NCBI GenBank assembly: GCA_002329405.1
Contig: DCTE01000208.1
Location: 34,893 to 47,930 of the forward strand
DNA length: 13,038 nt
Reading direction: 5' to 3'
DNA from: Ruminococcaceae bacterium UBA1448
GTDB lineage: Bacteria; Bacillota; Clostridia; Oscillospirales; Ruminococcaceae
The position numbers and the translations under genes were made by a program. Each line of letters starts with the position of its first letter. Position 1 is the stretch's first letter. The notes beneath the pieces are model-generated. The model was not told where the DNA came from. It did no database searches and saw only the letters and a program-made list of their open reading frames with translations. Shown here piece after piece: positions 7,769 to 13,038 of this stretch.

Positions 7769-7798
7769 GAGCCGGTCCCTGCTTGATGAAACCGGCTC
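7769..7798 (-). terminator. Hairpin after spoIIE, probable terminator
   Basis: GAGCCGGT (7769-7776) and ACCGGCTC (7791-7798) form a perfect 8-bp stem with a 14-base loop, 39 bases past the spoIIE stop. The following minus-strand sequence, GATTTGTATG, is only mildly T-rich, so efficiency is uncertain. Confidence 0.55.
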
Positions 7799-7837
7799 AT
7801 ATCTTAAGATTTTGCCTATGCGTCCGACAATCATCCG

Positions 7838-10153
7838 TCAGGCCCGGACAATCCTTGCTGCCATGACGGTGATATCGTCTCCTCTTCCGCGTTCATTGCG
7901 TTTGGAGAGGTTGGCCAGCCGCTGGGCGATCTTGTCCACCGGCTCCCCGGCCGCCAGCGCCAGCTCTTCTTTCAGCCAGTCGGGTGCAATCGACAATGCA
8001 CCGTCGCTCATCATCACGATCAGGTCCCCTTCCCGCAGCCGAACCGACCTGCGTTCATAATGTATCCCTTGCAGGATTCCGGCCGGCAGGGAGCTGCCGC
8101 TGATCTCAGCGACCTTGCCCTCCCGGCAGAGGAACGAGGAAACCGCCCCTGCCTTTAAAAATTCCATTTTGCCGGTATACAGGTCGATACAGCCGATGTC
8201 CAGTGTGGCCAGCGTTTCTTCACCGGTCCGGATCAGAAGCGATGAGTTGATCAGCTTGAGTGCCGCGTCAAATCCAAACCCCGCTTTGATCAGCCGCAGG
8301 ACAAAGCTGACGGTCATAATTGAATCGACAGCCGCCCGTCCGCCGGTCCCCATCCCATCGCTCAAAATCAGATGGAAAAATCCTTTGCCGTCCGAGAAGG
8401 TGTCGCAGCAGTCACCTGAAATCCGGCCATCCCGTGCGCAGATCTGGGTGCTGCCGTATTCGACCTTGAGCCGTGCCTGTTCATAAAAGGTGGTACGGGT
8501 GGTATCATCGGACGAAACGACACTCGGCCCGTCCAGCGGACGCTGGGTCAGGCTGCCCAATTCCCCGCAAAGGAAACTGCTCTCCGGGCGCAATGGCTTT
8601 TCTGAATAAATCTCAATCCGCATCCGGTCGTACCGGTCGATAATACAATAGACTTCCTCCGGCTCCTCCCCCATTTCCCGCAGCATTGCCGTAATCCGGT
8701 CAGATGTATCGGTATCAATCGACGCGATCTCCCGCAGCTCACCGGAAAACTCGGCCAGCATATCCGAAAGCCCCTCAAACTGTTCGGCAGCGACCTGTTT
8801 TGCCTGGGCAACCTTGCGGCGGGCAGCTTCACGGGAGATAAACTGGGCATACAGATTGTTGATCGCGGCCGTCAGATCGGCGGTCTTGGGACAACGCTCA
8901 AGAAAATAGGACGGCAGGTCGTCGGGCGTGACGCCGCCCTTTGCCTTTAAAACCGGGGTCAGTTTGGCAAAAGCGTCGTTGGTCTGGCTGCACGCGGTAT
9001 CCCAGCAGAACAGCTTGAGTCCGCATTTACGGCAGACCTTATCCGAAGCGCCGCTATACACATTGTCAATCGAACAGACGCCGGTATTGTACAGTTTTTC
9101 CGAAACCGCCTCGACTGTTTTTTCCAGGTCAAGCAGCGTCCCGGCACTGAACCGCAGCCGGGCAGCCGTCCTGCCTGCGTCGGCAAAGGCGATCGGGCGT
9201 CCCCGGCGGACAGCCGGTACCTTCTGGCGGAGCCTGTCCGGCAGCAGCAGGAAGATTCCGCATCCGACCAGCAGATCCAGCATCCACAGCAGCGACTCTG
9301 TCGAAAACCCAGTCACCATCGACGCGGCAAGTGCTGCCCCTACAAAAAACATCGTCTGGCGTATCCTGCCAAGGCCTGCAAACAGCCCTGCCCAGTAGCC
9401 GCAGGCGGTATAAATCCCGCCGGTCAGCATATTGGCCGGCACCGCAAACGCCATCGCCGCCGTACAGCAGATGCCGGTCTCGGCGGCACTCTGTGCACTG
9501 CGCCGCTCACCGGCCAGCAGGATGGCAATACAGGCGATCACCCGCCCGGGAGAAAAAATGTACAGTTCCATCCCGGTCAGCCCCATCAGTGCCGCCAGTG
9601 CCAACAGCAGAATGCTGGTCCGCTGAATCATCCCCGCTTCGCTCAGCCGCCGCCCGGACAGCAAAAAACGTGAGCCAAAAAAGGCAAAATAGGTCGCCCC
9701 GCCTGTCAGCACCGCTTCCGCCATCCCAAAAATCCATTCCCCCGTTCCCGCTGAAATCAGCGTACACCGAATCCCTGCAACCAGCCCGCCAAGCAGGATT
9801 GCGCAGGCCGACAGAAAGATCGGACTGCTGCGCAGACGGGGAATCCCATCGGTCAGCAGCTTGACCCCCAGTGTACAGGCCAGCACCGCCAGGCAGCTGA
9901 GGTTGTCGGCAAACACGCCATGCACGCTGTAGCCGATCACCGCCCCCGCCAGCGACGCCAGCGCACAACTCCCCGGCAATGCCATCGGAAGCGCCATCCC
10001 CAGCGGCCGCATCCCCCCCGGCAGTGTCAGCATCGCTGCCAGCAATCCTGCCGGAAACGAGACCAGCACCGCCCGCAGTTCACGTCCTTCCCGGGTACGG
10101 TTCCAAAGCTGTTTCCACCCCTTTGCCGTTTCGGCAAGCCCCACTTTTAACAT
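7838..10153 (-). CDS. spoIIE: Stage II sporulation protein E, membrane-bound PP2C-type phosphatase
   Basis: SpoIIE dephosphorylates the anti-anti-sigma factor SpoIIAA and so releases sigma-F in the forespore; it also interacts with FtsZ at the polar septum. The 771-residue protein has about ten hydrophobic segments in residues 26-305, then a soluble regulatory region containing a cysteine cluster CRKC-x5-C-x4-C (374-388), and a C-terminal PPM/PP2C phosphatase domain. Phosphatase motifs are SGDCCDTF (579-586), LSDGMGTGG (597-605), MMSDG with Asp717, and GRGDDIT (756-762), so the metal-binding aspartates are present. The ATG at 10153 is chosen for the GGAAAGGA site 10 bases upstream; the frame is open 31 codons further, but those residues contain no family sequence. 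In B. subtilis (827 residues) spoIIE lies near tilS and ftsH; here it stands alone, with a GH3 gene downstream and a divergent MATE gene upstream. No convincing sigma-A or Spo0A sites were found upstream. Confidence 0.96.
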   Translation of the reverse strand: MLKVGLAETAKGWKQLWNRTREGRELRAVLVSFPAGLLAAMLTLPGGMRPLGMALPMALPGSCALASLAGAVIGYSVHGVFADNLSCLAVLACTLGVKLLTDGIPRLRSSPIFLSACAILLGGLVAGIRCTLISAGTGEWIFGMAEAVLTGGATYFAFFGSRFLLSGRRLSEAGMIQRTSILLLALAALMGLTGMELYIFSPGRVIACIAILLAGERRSAQSAAETGICCTAAMAFAVPANMLTGGIYTACGYWAGLFAGLGRIRQTMFFVGAALAASMVTGFSTESLLWMLDLLVGCGIFLLLPDRLRQKVPAVRRGRPIAFADAGRTAARLRFSAGTLLDLEKTVEAVSEKLYNTGVCSIDNVYSGASDKVCRKCGLKLFCWDTACSQTNDAFAKLTPVLKAKGGVTPDDLPSYFLERCPKTADLTAAINNLYAQFISREAARRKVAQAKQVAAEQFEGLSDMLAEFSGELREIASIDTDTSDRITAMLREMGEEPEEVYCIIDRYDRMRIEIYSEKPLRPESSFLCGELGSLTQRPLDGPSVVSSDDTTRTTFYEQARLKVEYGSTQICARDGRISGDCCDTFSDGKGFFHLILSDGMGTGGRAAVDSIMTVSFVLRLIKAGFGFDAALKLINSSLLIRTGEETLATLDIGCIDLYTGKMEFLKAGAVSSFLCREGKVAEISGSSLPAGILQGIHYERRSVRLREGDLIVMMSDGALSIAPDWLKEELALAAGEPVDKIAQRLANLSKRNERGRGDDITVMAARIVRA

Positions 10154-10172
10154 CGTTGACCATTCCTTTCCT

Positions 10173-10198
10173 GCGCCGGGCGGTATTCCATCCGGCGC
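10173..10198 (-). other. GC-rich stem next to the spoIIE ribosome binding site
   Basis: GCGCCGG (10173-10179) and CCGGCGC (10192-10198) form a perfect 7-bp stem with a 12-base loop, directly upstream of the GGAAAGGA ribosome binding site of spoIIE. There is no T-run. It could affect translation or be incidental in a GC-rich stretch. Confidence 0.4.
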
Positions 10199-10236
10199 GC
10201 TGTGTATTGCTGTCGTTTTCTTCATCCTATCACAGT

Positions 10237-10268
10237 ACCGGTGCAAAACCGGTCGGACTGCCGGTGCA
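10237..10268. repeat. Tandem CCGGT motifs, possible operator
   Basis: ACCGGT occurs at 10237-10242 and 10248-10253, and GCCGGT at 10260-10265. The starts are 11 and 12 bases apart, close to one helical turn. The first and third copies extend to CCGGTGCA (10238-10245 and 10261-10268). The spacing suits cooperative protein binding on one DNA face, but no binding protein is known. Confidence 0.4.
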
Positions 10269-10472
10269 GGTTCCCGGCGAATCGGACAGCAAAGAACGGT
10301 TCTCTGAAAGATCTTGGGAGGGAAAGCGGAGATGGGAAGATTTTTGACGGGAAATAATTGTGCTGTGTGCCATATGTCCTACCGGAAACCGGCCAAAAAT
10401 GGTATGCTGGATATAAAATGGGATGATCGCCTTTATTCAGGCTGGTTCCCCTCCAGAAAGGATGCTGACAAT

Positions 10473-11849
10473 ATGGCAGGTACTACCGCCGCCGGTGATA
10501 TGACCCGCGGCAACCCGACGACACTGCTGGTCCGTTTTGCCGTCCCCATGATGATCGGCGGCATCTTCCAGCTGATGTACAACATGGTCGACACCATTAT
10601 ATTGGGAAGGTTTGTCGGCGCAGGTGCGCTCGCTTCGATTGGAGCGACCAGTTCAACAACCGGATGTTTTCTGTTTCTGTCAACCGGGATCACCGGTGGT
10701 ATATCCATCGTCGTCTCCCAACTGATCGGCGCGGGAGAACAGAAGAAGGTGCGCAGGGCTTCGGCAAACGCACTGCTGCTGACCATCTTTTTCGGGGCAG
10801 CCATCGGACTGATCGCCTTTGCGGGGGCAGAACCGCTGATGAAGCTGCTGGGGACGCCGGCAGACATCATCGACGGCTCGATCACCTATATTCAAATCAC
10901 CTGCGGTCTGATCATCGTACAGGTCGGGTATAATGCGGTTGCATCGGTACTCAAGGCAATCGGTGATTCCAAAACGCCGCTGTACTTTTTGATTCTGTGT
11001 TCCTTTCTAAATATTTTGCTGGACCTGTTCTTTGTATTGGCATTGGAGATGGCGGTCGCAGGGGTCGCCTGGGCAACCATCATTTCCCAGGGAATTGCCG
11101 CCCTGCTGTCCTTTGTCTACATGCGGCGGAAATACGACATGCTGCGGTTTGGACGGCAGGAAATGGTGCTGGACAAAAAGATCATGGGCGATTATCTGCG
11201 ATACGGGCTTCCGATGGGGTTGACCAGCTGCCTGCTGTCGGTTGGGATGCTGGTCATCACCAGCGTCATCAACTCGTTTGGCTCATCGGTTGTCGCGGCT
11301 TATACGGTTGGCAGCAAGGTGGAAAATATCGCGGTGCTGCTGTTCAACCAATTTGCAATGTCATTTTCCGTCTACGCCGGCCAGAATTTCGGCGCGGGAT
11401 ACCGGGACAGGATTTATTTTGGTATCCGCAAGGCGATGCGGCTGGTCATCTTCCTGTCGGTCACTGCAACGGTGCTGATGCTGCTGTTCGGAAGGTATGT
11501 CTCGATGCTGTTCGTCGATGGAAGCGAAACGGAAATCCTGTCGATCAGCGGCTGGCTGATTCGGATTGAAGCCTGTTTTTATCCGGCACTTGGGCTGATC
11601 TGGCTGTTCAATTCGGCACTGCGCGGATTGGGACAGGTCAATGTCACCATCTTTTCTTCGGTGGTTGAACTGCTGTCCAAGATCCTGATTTCGGTACTGC
11701 TTTCAAAAGTCCTCGGACCGGTCGGCATCTGGTTTGCGGCCCCAATCGGCTGGGTCCTGGGCGGGATTGTCTCCGGGGTGTCCTTTTACCGGGGCGACTG
11801 GGAAAGGCGTCTGCCGCCCCCCAGAACGGAAGAAACGGCTGCTGCCTGA
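10473..11849 (+). CDS. MATE family efflux transporter, second type
   Basis: A second MATE exporter, 458 residues, clearly different from the minus-strand one. It begins MAGTTAAGDMTRGNPTTLL, then FAVPMMIGGIFQLMYNMVD (22-40) and TIILGRFVGAGALASIGATS, the classic N-terminal signature of the DinF/NorM-like clostridial MATE proteins (TxGNP...LYNMVDxxxxGrfvG). Further family segments are GITGGISIVVSQLIGAGEQKK and, in the second half, FAMSFSVYAGQNFGAG and FNSALRGLGQ. Twelve membrane helices are expected. The frame opens 53 codons upstream, but those residues look like translated non-coding DNA; the ATG at 10473 has AAAGGA about 10 bases upstream, and Met10 (DMTRGNP) is a second possibility. It is divergent from spoIIE. 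No hairpin follows the stop at 11849, so transcripts may continue into the PhoU-like gene, which also has its own promoter. The substrate is unknown. Confidence 0.93.
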   Translation: MAGTTAAGDMTRGNPTTLLVRFAVPMMIGGIFQLMYNMVDTIILGRFVGAGALASIGATSSTTGCFLFLSTGITGGISIVVSQLIGAGEQKKVRRASANALLLTIFFGAAIGLIAFAGAEPLMKLLGTPADIIDGSITYIQITCGLIIVQVGYNAVASVLKAIGDSKTPLYFLILCSFLNILLDLFFVLALEMAVAGVAWATIISQGIAALLSFVYMRRKYDMLRFGRQEMVLDKKIMGDYLRYGLPMGLTSCLLSVGMLVITSVINSFGSSVVAAYTVGSKVENIAVLLFNQFAMSFSVYAGQNFGAGYRDRIYFGIRKAMRLVIFLSVTATVLMLLFGRYVSMLFVDGSETEILSISGWLIRIEACFYPALGLIWLFNSALRGLGQVNVTIFSSVVELLSKILISVLLSKVLGPVGIWFAAPIGWVLGGIVSGVSFYRGDWERRLPPPRTEETAAA

Positions 11850-11857
11850 CGCCATCA

Positions 11858-11886
11858 TTGACAATAGAGTCAAAATCCGATAAAAT
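11858..11886 (+). promoter_or_regulatory. Near-consensus promoter of the PhoU-like gene
   Basis: TTGACA (11858-11863), a 17-base spacer and TAAAAT (11881-11886): a perfect -35 and a -10 with one change. It starts only nine bases after the MATE stop. The predicted start near 11893 leaves a leader of about 60 bases before the TTG start at 11952. Confidence 0.85.
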
Positions 11887-11951
11887 AAAGGTGTGATTGA
11901 TCGACATATGCGGCAGCCTATCAACCGACGACTGGCACAGGAGGGATTCGC

Positions 11952-12668
11952 TTGGATTTTTCAGGCTTTTTACGGCATACTGGTAAACGTTTTTTCTTTT
12001 CATCCGAAAAGGTGACAAAACCTGTCTCCGATACTGGCTGGGAAAATCTGGCGGCTACCGACGCACTCGCCCTCGGACTGAAAGAGGTTGTCCGTCTGGG
12101 GCGCAGGGCCTATCAGGTGTTTGCACTGGCGGGACGGGTCCTCTTTTCAGAAGAAACCGCTCTGTTGGAACAGATCCGACGACAACAAAATGACTTTTCC
12201 GAGGCGTCGGTCCAGTTGGTCGACCGACTGGAACAGCTGCGCTCGCTTGACCTGACCAGCAAGGAACTGCGGCAGATCGCTGAGCTTTTATGGGTGACTA
12301 CGCAGATCTGCCGGGTTGGGCTGTATGCAGGAGACGTTGTCGCATCTGCTGAACAGCTGGGCAGTAAAAAGTTGTCAGCAGAGGGCGGCAAGGAACTGGA
12401 ACAATATTTTCAGACAACTTTACAGCTGCTGGACAAGGCACTGTCCATCTATGAAGGGCGTTGTTTTGATCAGCTGCGGCTGCTGCAGCAGCTGGAAGAA
12501 CAGGCGGAAGAACAGCAGGTGGTGCTGACCGACGGATATTTCCAGCGGATGGCGGATGAATATTATGAGCCAGGTACGGTATTTCCCAACGTTGCAGCTG
12601 ACTGTGCCCGATGCTGTGAGCTGGCGGGTGAAATTGCCTGTGTGATTACCGGACGTGACAGATTATGA
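11952..12668 (+). CDS. Free-standing, degenerate PhoU-like helical protein
   Basis: A 238-residue, almost entirely helical soluble protein with no signal peptide or membrane helix. It resembles the PhoU-like regulatory domain that forms the C-terminus of Na/Pi-cotransporter (NptA/YjbB-type) proteins: ALALGLKEVVRLGRRAYQVF (38-57) matches the first helix, LTSKELRQIAELLWV (101-115) the third, and YFQRMADEYY...FPNVAADCARCCELAGEI (196-228) the end of the second repeat. The usual metal-binding ERxGDxA motifs are replaced by CRVGLYAGDV (120-129) and ARCCELAGEI (219-228), and the ExxxD motifs are also not preserved, so metal binding is probably lost. The first 35 residues are unlike PhoU. The start is TTG at 11952, supported by AGGAGGG 6 bases upstream. 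It has a strong promoter and terminator of its own and follows a MATE gene. Family assignment is by my reading of motifs only; the function is unknown, perhaps regulation of a phosphate transporter or a signalling role. Confidence 0.6.
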   Translation: MDFSGFLRHTGKRFFFSSEKVTKPVSDTGWENLAATDALALGLKEVVRLGRRAYQVFALAGRVLFSEETALLEQIRRQQNDFSEASVQLVDRLEQLRSLDLTSKELRQIAELLWVTTQICRVGLYAGDVVASAEQLGSKKLSAEGGKELEQYFQTTLQLLDKALSIYEGRCFDQLRLLQQLEEQAEEQQVVLTDGYFQRMADEYYEPGTVFPNVAADCARCCELAGEIACVITGRDRL

Positions 12669-12672
12669 TTTA

Positions 12673-12709
12673 ACCGGTCGGATTTTTATAGAATCCGGCC
12701 GGTATTTTT
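12673..12709 (+). terminator. Rho-independent terminator of the PhoU-like gene
   Basis: ACCGGTCGGATT (12673-12684) and AATCCGGCCGGT (12692-12703) make a 12-bp stem with a 7-base loop, then A and five T. Pair 12678/12698 is a U-G wobble in the plus-strand RNA. It lies four bases past the stop codon. Confidence 0.92.
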
Positions 12710-12761
12710 CTGCATATCTATACAGTTTTTGACAGCGGACAGACAAGATTTCGAGCCTGAA

Positions 12762-12781
12762 ACCGCTGGTTCGACCGCTGG
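12762..12781. repeat. Short direct repeat ACCGCTGG
   Basis: ACCGCTGG occurs at 12762-12769 and 12774-12781, with a period of 12 bases, and the inverse CAGCGG lies at 12733-12738. It is upstream of the riboswitch promoter, in otherwise featureless DNA (12710-12867) that holds no convincing gene. Confidence 0.3.
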
Positions 12782-12867
12782 GGCAAAAGAATGATAGGAT
12801 AATATGAACAGAAATAATAATAACATTTTATGAATTATGGTTGTAAACCCGAATTTATGGAAAGCTA

Positions 12868-12896
12868 TTGCAGGGGATTCAAAAAGGTTTTATAAT
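12868..12896 (+). promoter_or_regulatory. Promoter of the THF riboswitch transcript
   Basis: TTGCAG (12868-12873), a 17-base spacer and a perfect TATAAT (12891-12896). The predicted start near 12903 falls just before the riboswitch aptamer, as expected. Confidence 0.85.
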
Positions 12897-12908
12897 GATA
12901 GTGTCATA

Positions 12909-13016
12909 TGCAGAGTAGGATGGTAAGCGCAAAGTGCCTGCGGAACGGGGAGTTGTCGGCAGGACGAAAAGCGGTGAAAATAAACGCTTGTGGTTTACCC
13001 TCCGCATCCCGCTGCA
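12909..13016 (+). ncRNA. Tetrahydrofolate (THF) riboswitch aptamer
   Basis: The RNA fits the THF riboswitch class (folT motif), which senses reduced folates and usually controls folate transporters or folate synthesis and one-carbon genes. P1 pairs TGCAG (12909-12913) with CTGCA (13012-13016). The conserved AGTAG follows the 5' strand of P1 (12914-12918), and CCGCATCC precedes its 3' strand (13002-13009). P2 pairs GGTAA (12922-12926) with TTACC (12995-12999). P3 pairs CCTGC (12937-12941) with GCAGG (12959-12963) around a GGAACGGGGAGTTGTC-like loop, followed by the conserved ACGAA. P4 pairs AAGCG (12969-12973) with CGCTT (12985-12989). A good promoter lies just upstream. The controlled gene starts beyond the right edge, so its identity (for example a folate ECF transporter component) is inference. 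Confidence 0.88.
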
Positions 13017-13038
13017 ATGGATTTTGAGGCAGGCAGTT

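Larger units (their letters stand above)
10154..10472. other. Divergent intergenic region between spoIIE and a MATE gene
   Basis: These 319 bases separate two divergent starts and contain no convincing gene. They hold the spoIIE ribosome binding site and a GC stem next to it (10173-10198), three CCGGT motifs in tandem (10237-10268), and for the plus strand a TATAAA (10412-10417) without a good -35, about 55 bases before the MATE start. One base short of a Spo0A box is TGTCGTT at 10211-10217. Coding frames that cross the region (the upstream extensions of both genes) lack recognisable homology. Confidence 0.6.

Noticed and set aside
9298..9304. TGTCGAA, exact Spo0A-box sequence
   Set aside because: It lies inside the spoIIE coding sequence with no nearby promoter, so probably chance.
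10211..10217. Possible Spo0A box TGTCGTT upstream of spoIIE
   Set aside because: One mismatch to a 7-base motif is expected by chance, and no promoter is aligned with it.
10154..10246. N-terminal extension of SpoIIE
   Set aside because: No family sequence in the extra residues, and GGAAAGGA supports the ATG at 10153.
10314..10472. 53-codon N-terminal extension of the plus-strand MATE protein
   Set aside because: The extension lacks MATE homology, and a ribosome binding site supports the ATG at 10473.
12804..12833. Tiny open frame with Asn-rich peptide after AGGA
   Set aside because: Only nine codons in A/T-rich DNA, ribosome site too close, no sign of selection.
1..13038. CRISPR array, insertion sequence, tRNA or rRNA genes, phage or defence genes
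   Set aside because: No regularly spaced long repeats, terminal inverted repeats, transposase motifs or tRNA-like cloverleaf were seen on either strand.

Overview
The window looks like chromosomal DNA of an anaerobic, spore-forming member of the Bacillota, probably a Clostridia (Oscillospiraceae-like) gut or fibre-associated bacterium. The evidence is a sporulation-specific spoIIE gene, consensus sigma-A-type promoters, strong AGGAGG-like ribosome binding sites, two probable TTG starts, a tetrahydrofolate (THF) riboswitch, and cytoplasmic glycosidases of the kind used on plant hemicellulose. The taxonomic placement is inference.

Layout. Positions 1-10153 hold six genes, all on the minus strand. 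In transcription order they are spoIIE (10153-7838), a GH3 beta-xylosidase/glucosidase-like enzyme (7619-5640), a MATE efflux protein (5439-4084), a lipoprotein of the family-5 (peptide/oligosaccharide-type) ABC solute-binding proteins (3938-2256), a GH35/DUF5597-type beta-galactosidase (2107-527), and the first 145 codons of a fumarylacetoacetate-hydrolase-family enzyme (436 to beyond the left edge). A hairpin follows every complete one of these genes, and most have a recognisable promoter of their own, so this is a row of mostly single-gene units rather than one operon. Transcription switches strand in a 319-base divergent intergenic region (10154-10472). On the plus strand follow a second, different MATE protein (10473-11849), a 238-residue helical protein that resembles the PhoU domain but has lost its metal ligands (11952-12668), a clear terminator, and a THF riboswitch with its own promoter (12868-13016). 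The gene that the riboswitch controls lies beyond the right edge.

How the parts may fit. The GH35 and GH3 enzymes have no signal peptides, so they would trim imported oligosaccharides in the cytoplasm. The family-5 binding lipoprotein between them could capture such oligosaccharides, or peptides, but no permease or ATPase genes are present, so the link is only by position. The MATE proteins, SpoIIE and the PhoU-like protein have no evident functional link to the glycosidases.

I do not see a mobile element, CRISPR array, tRNA, rRNA or an obviously new multi-gene system. The observations most worth following are the THF riboswitch at the right edge, the free-standing degenerate PhoU-like protein, the orphan binding protein, the tandem CCGGT motifs in the divergent spoIIE/MATE region, and the GC stems of several terminators, whose G-U wobbles betray the direction of transcription.
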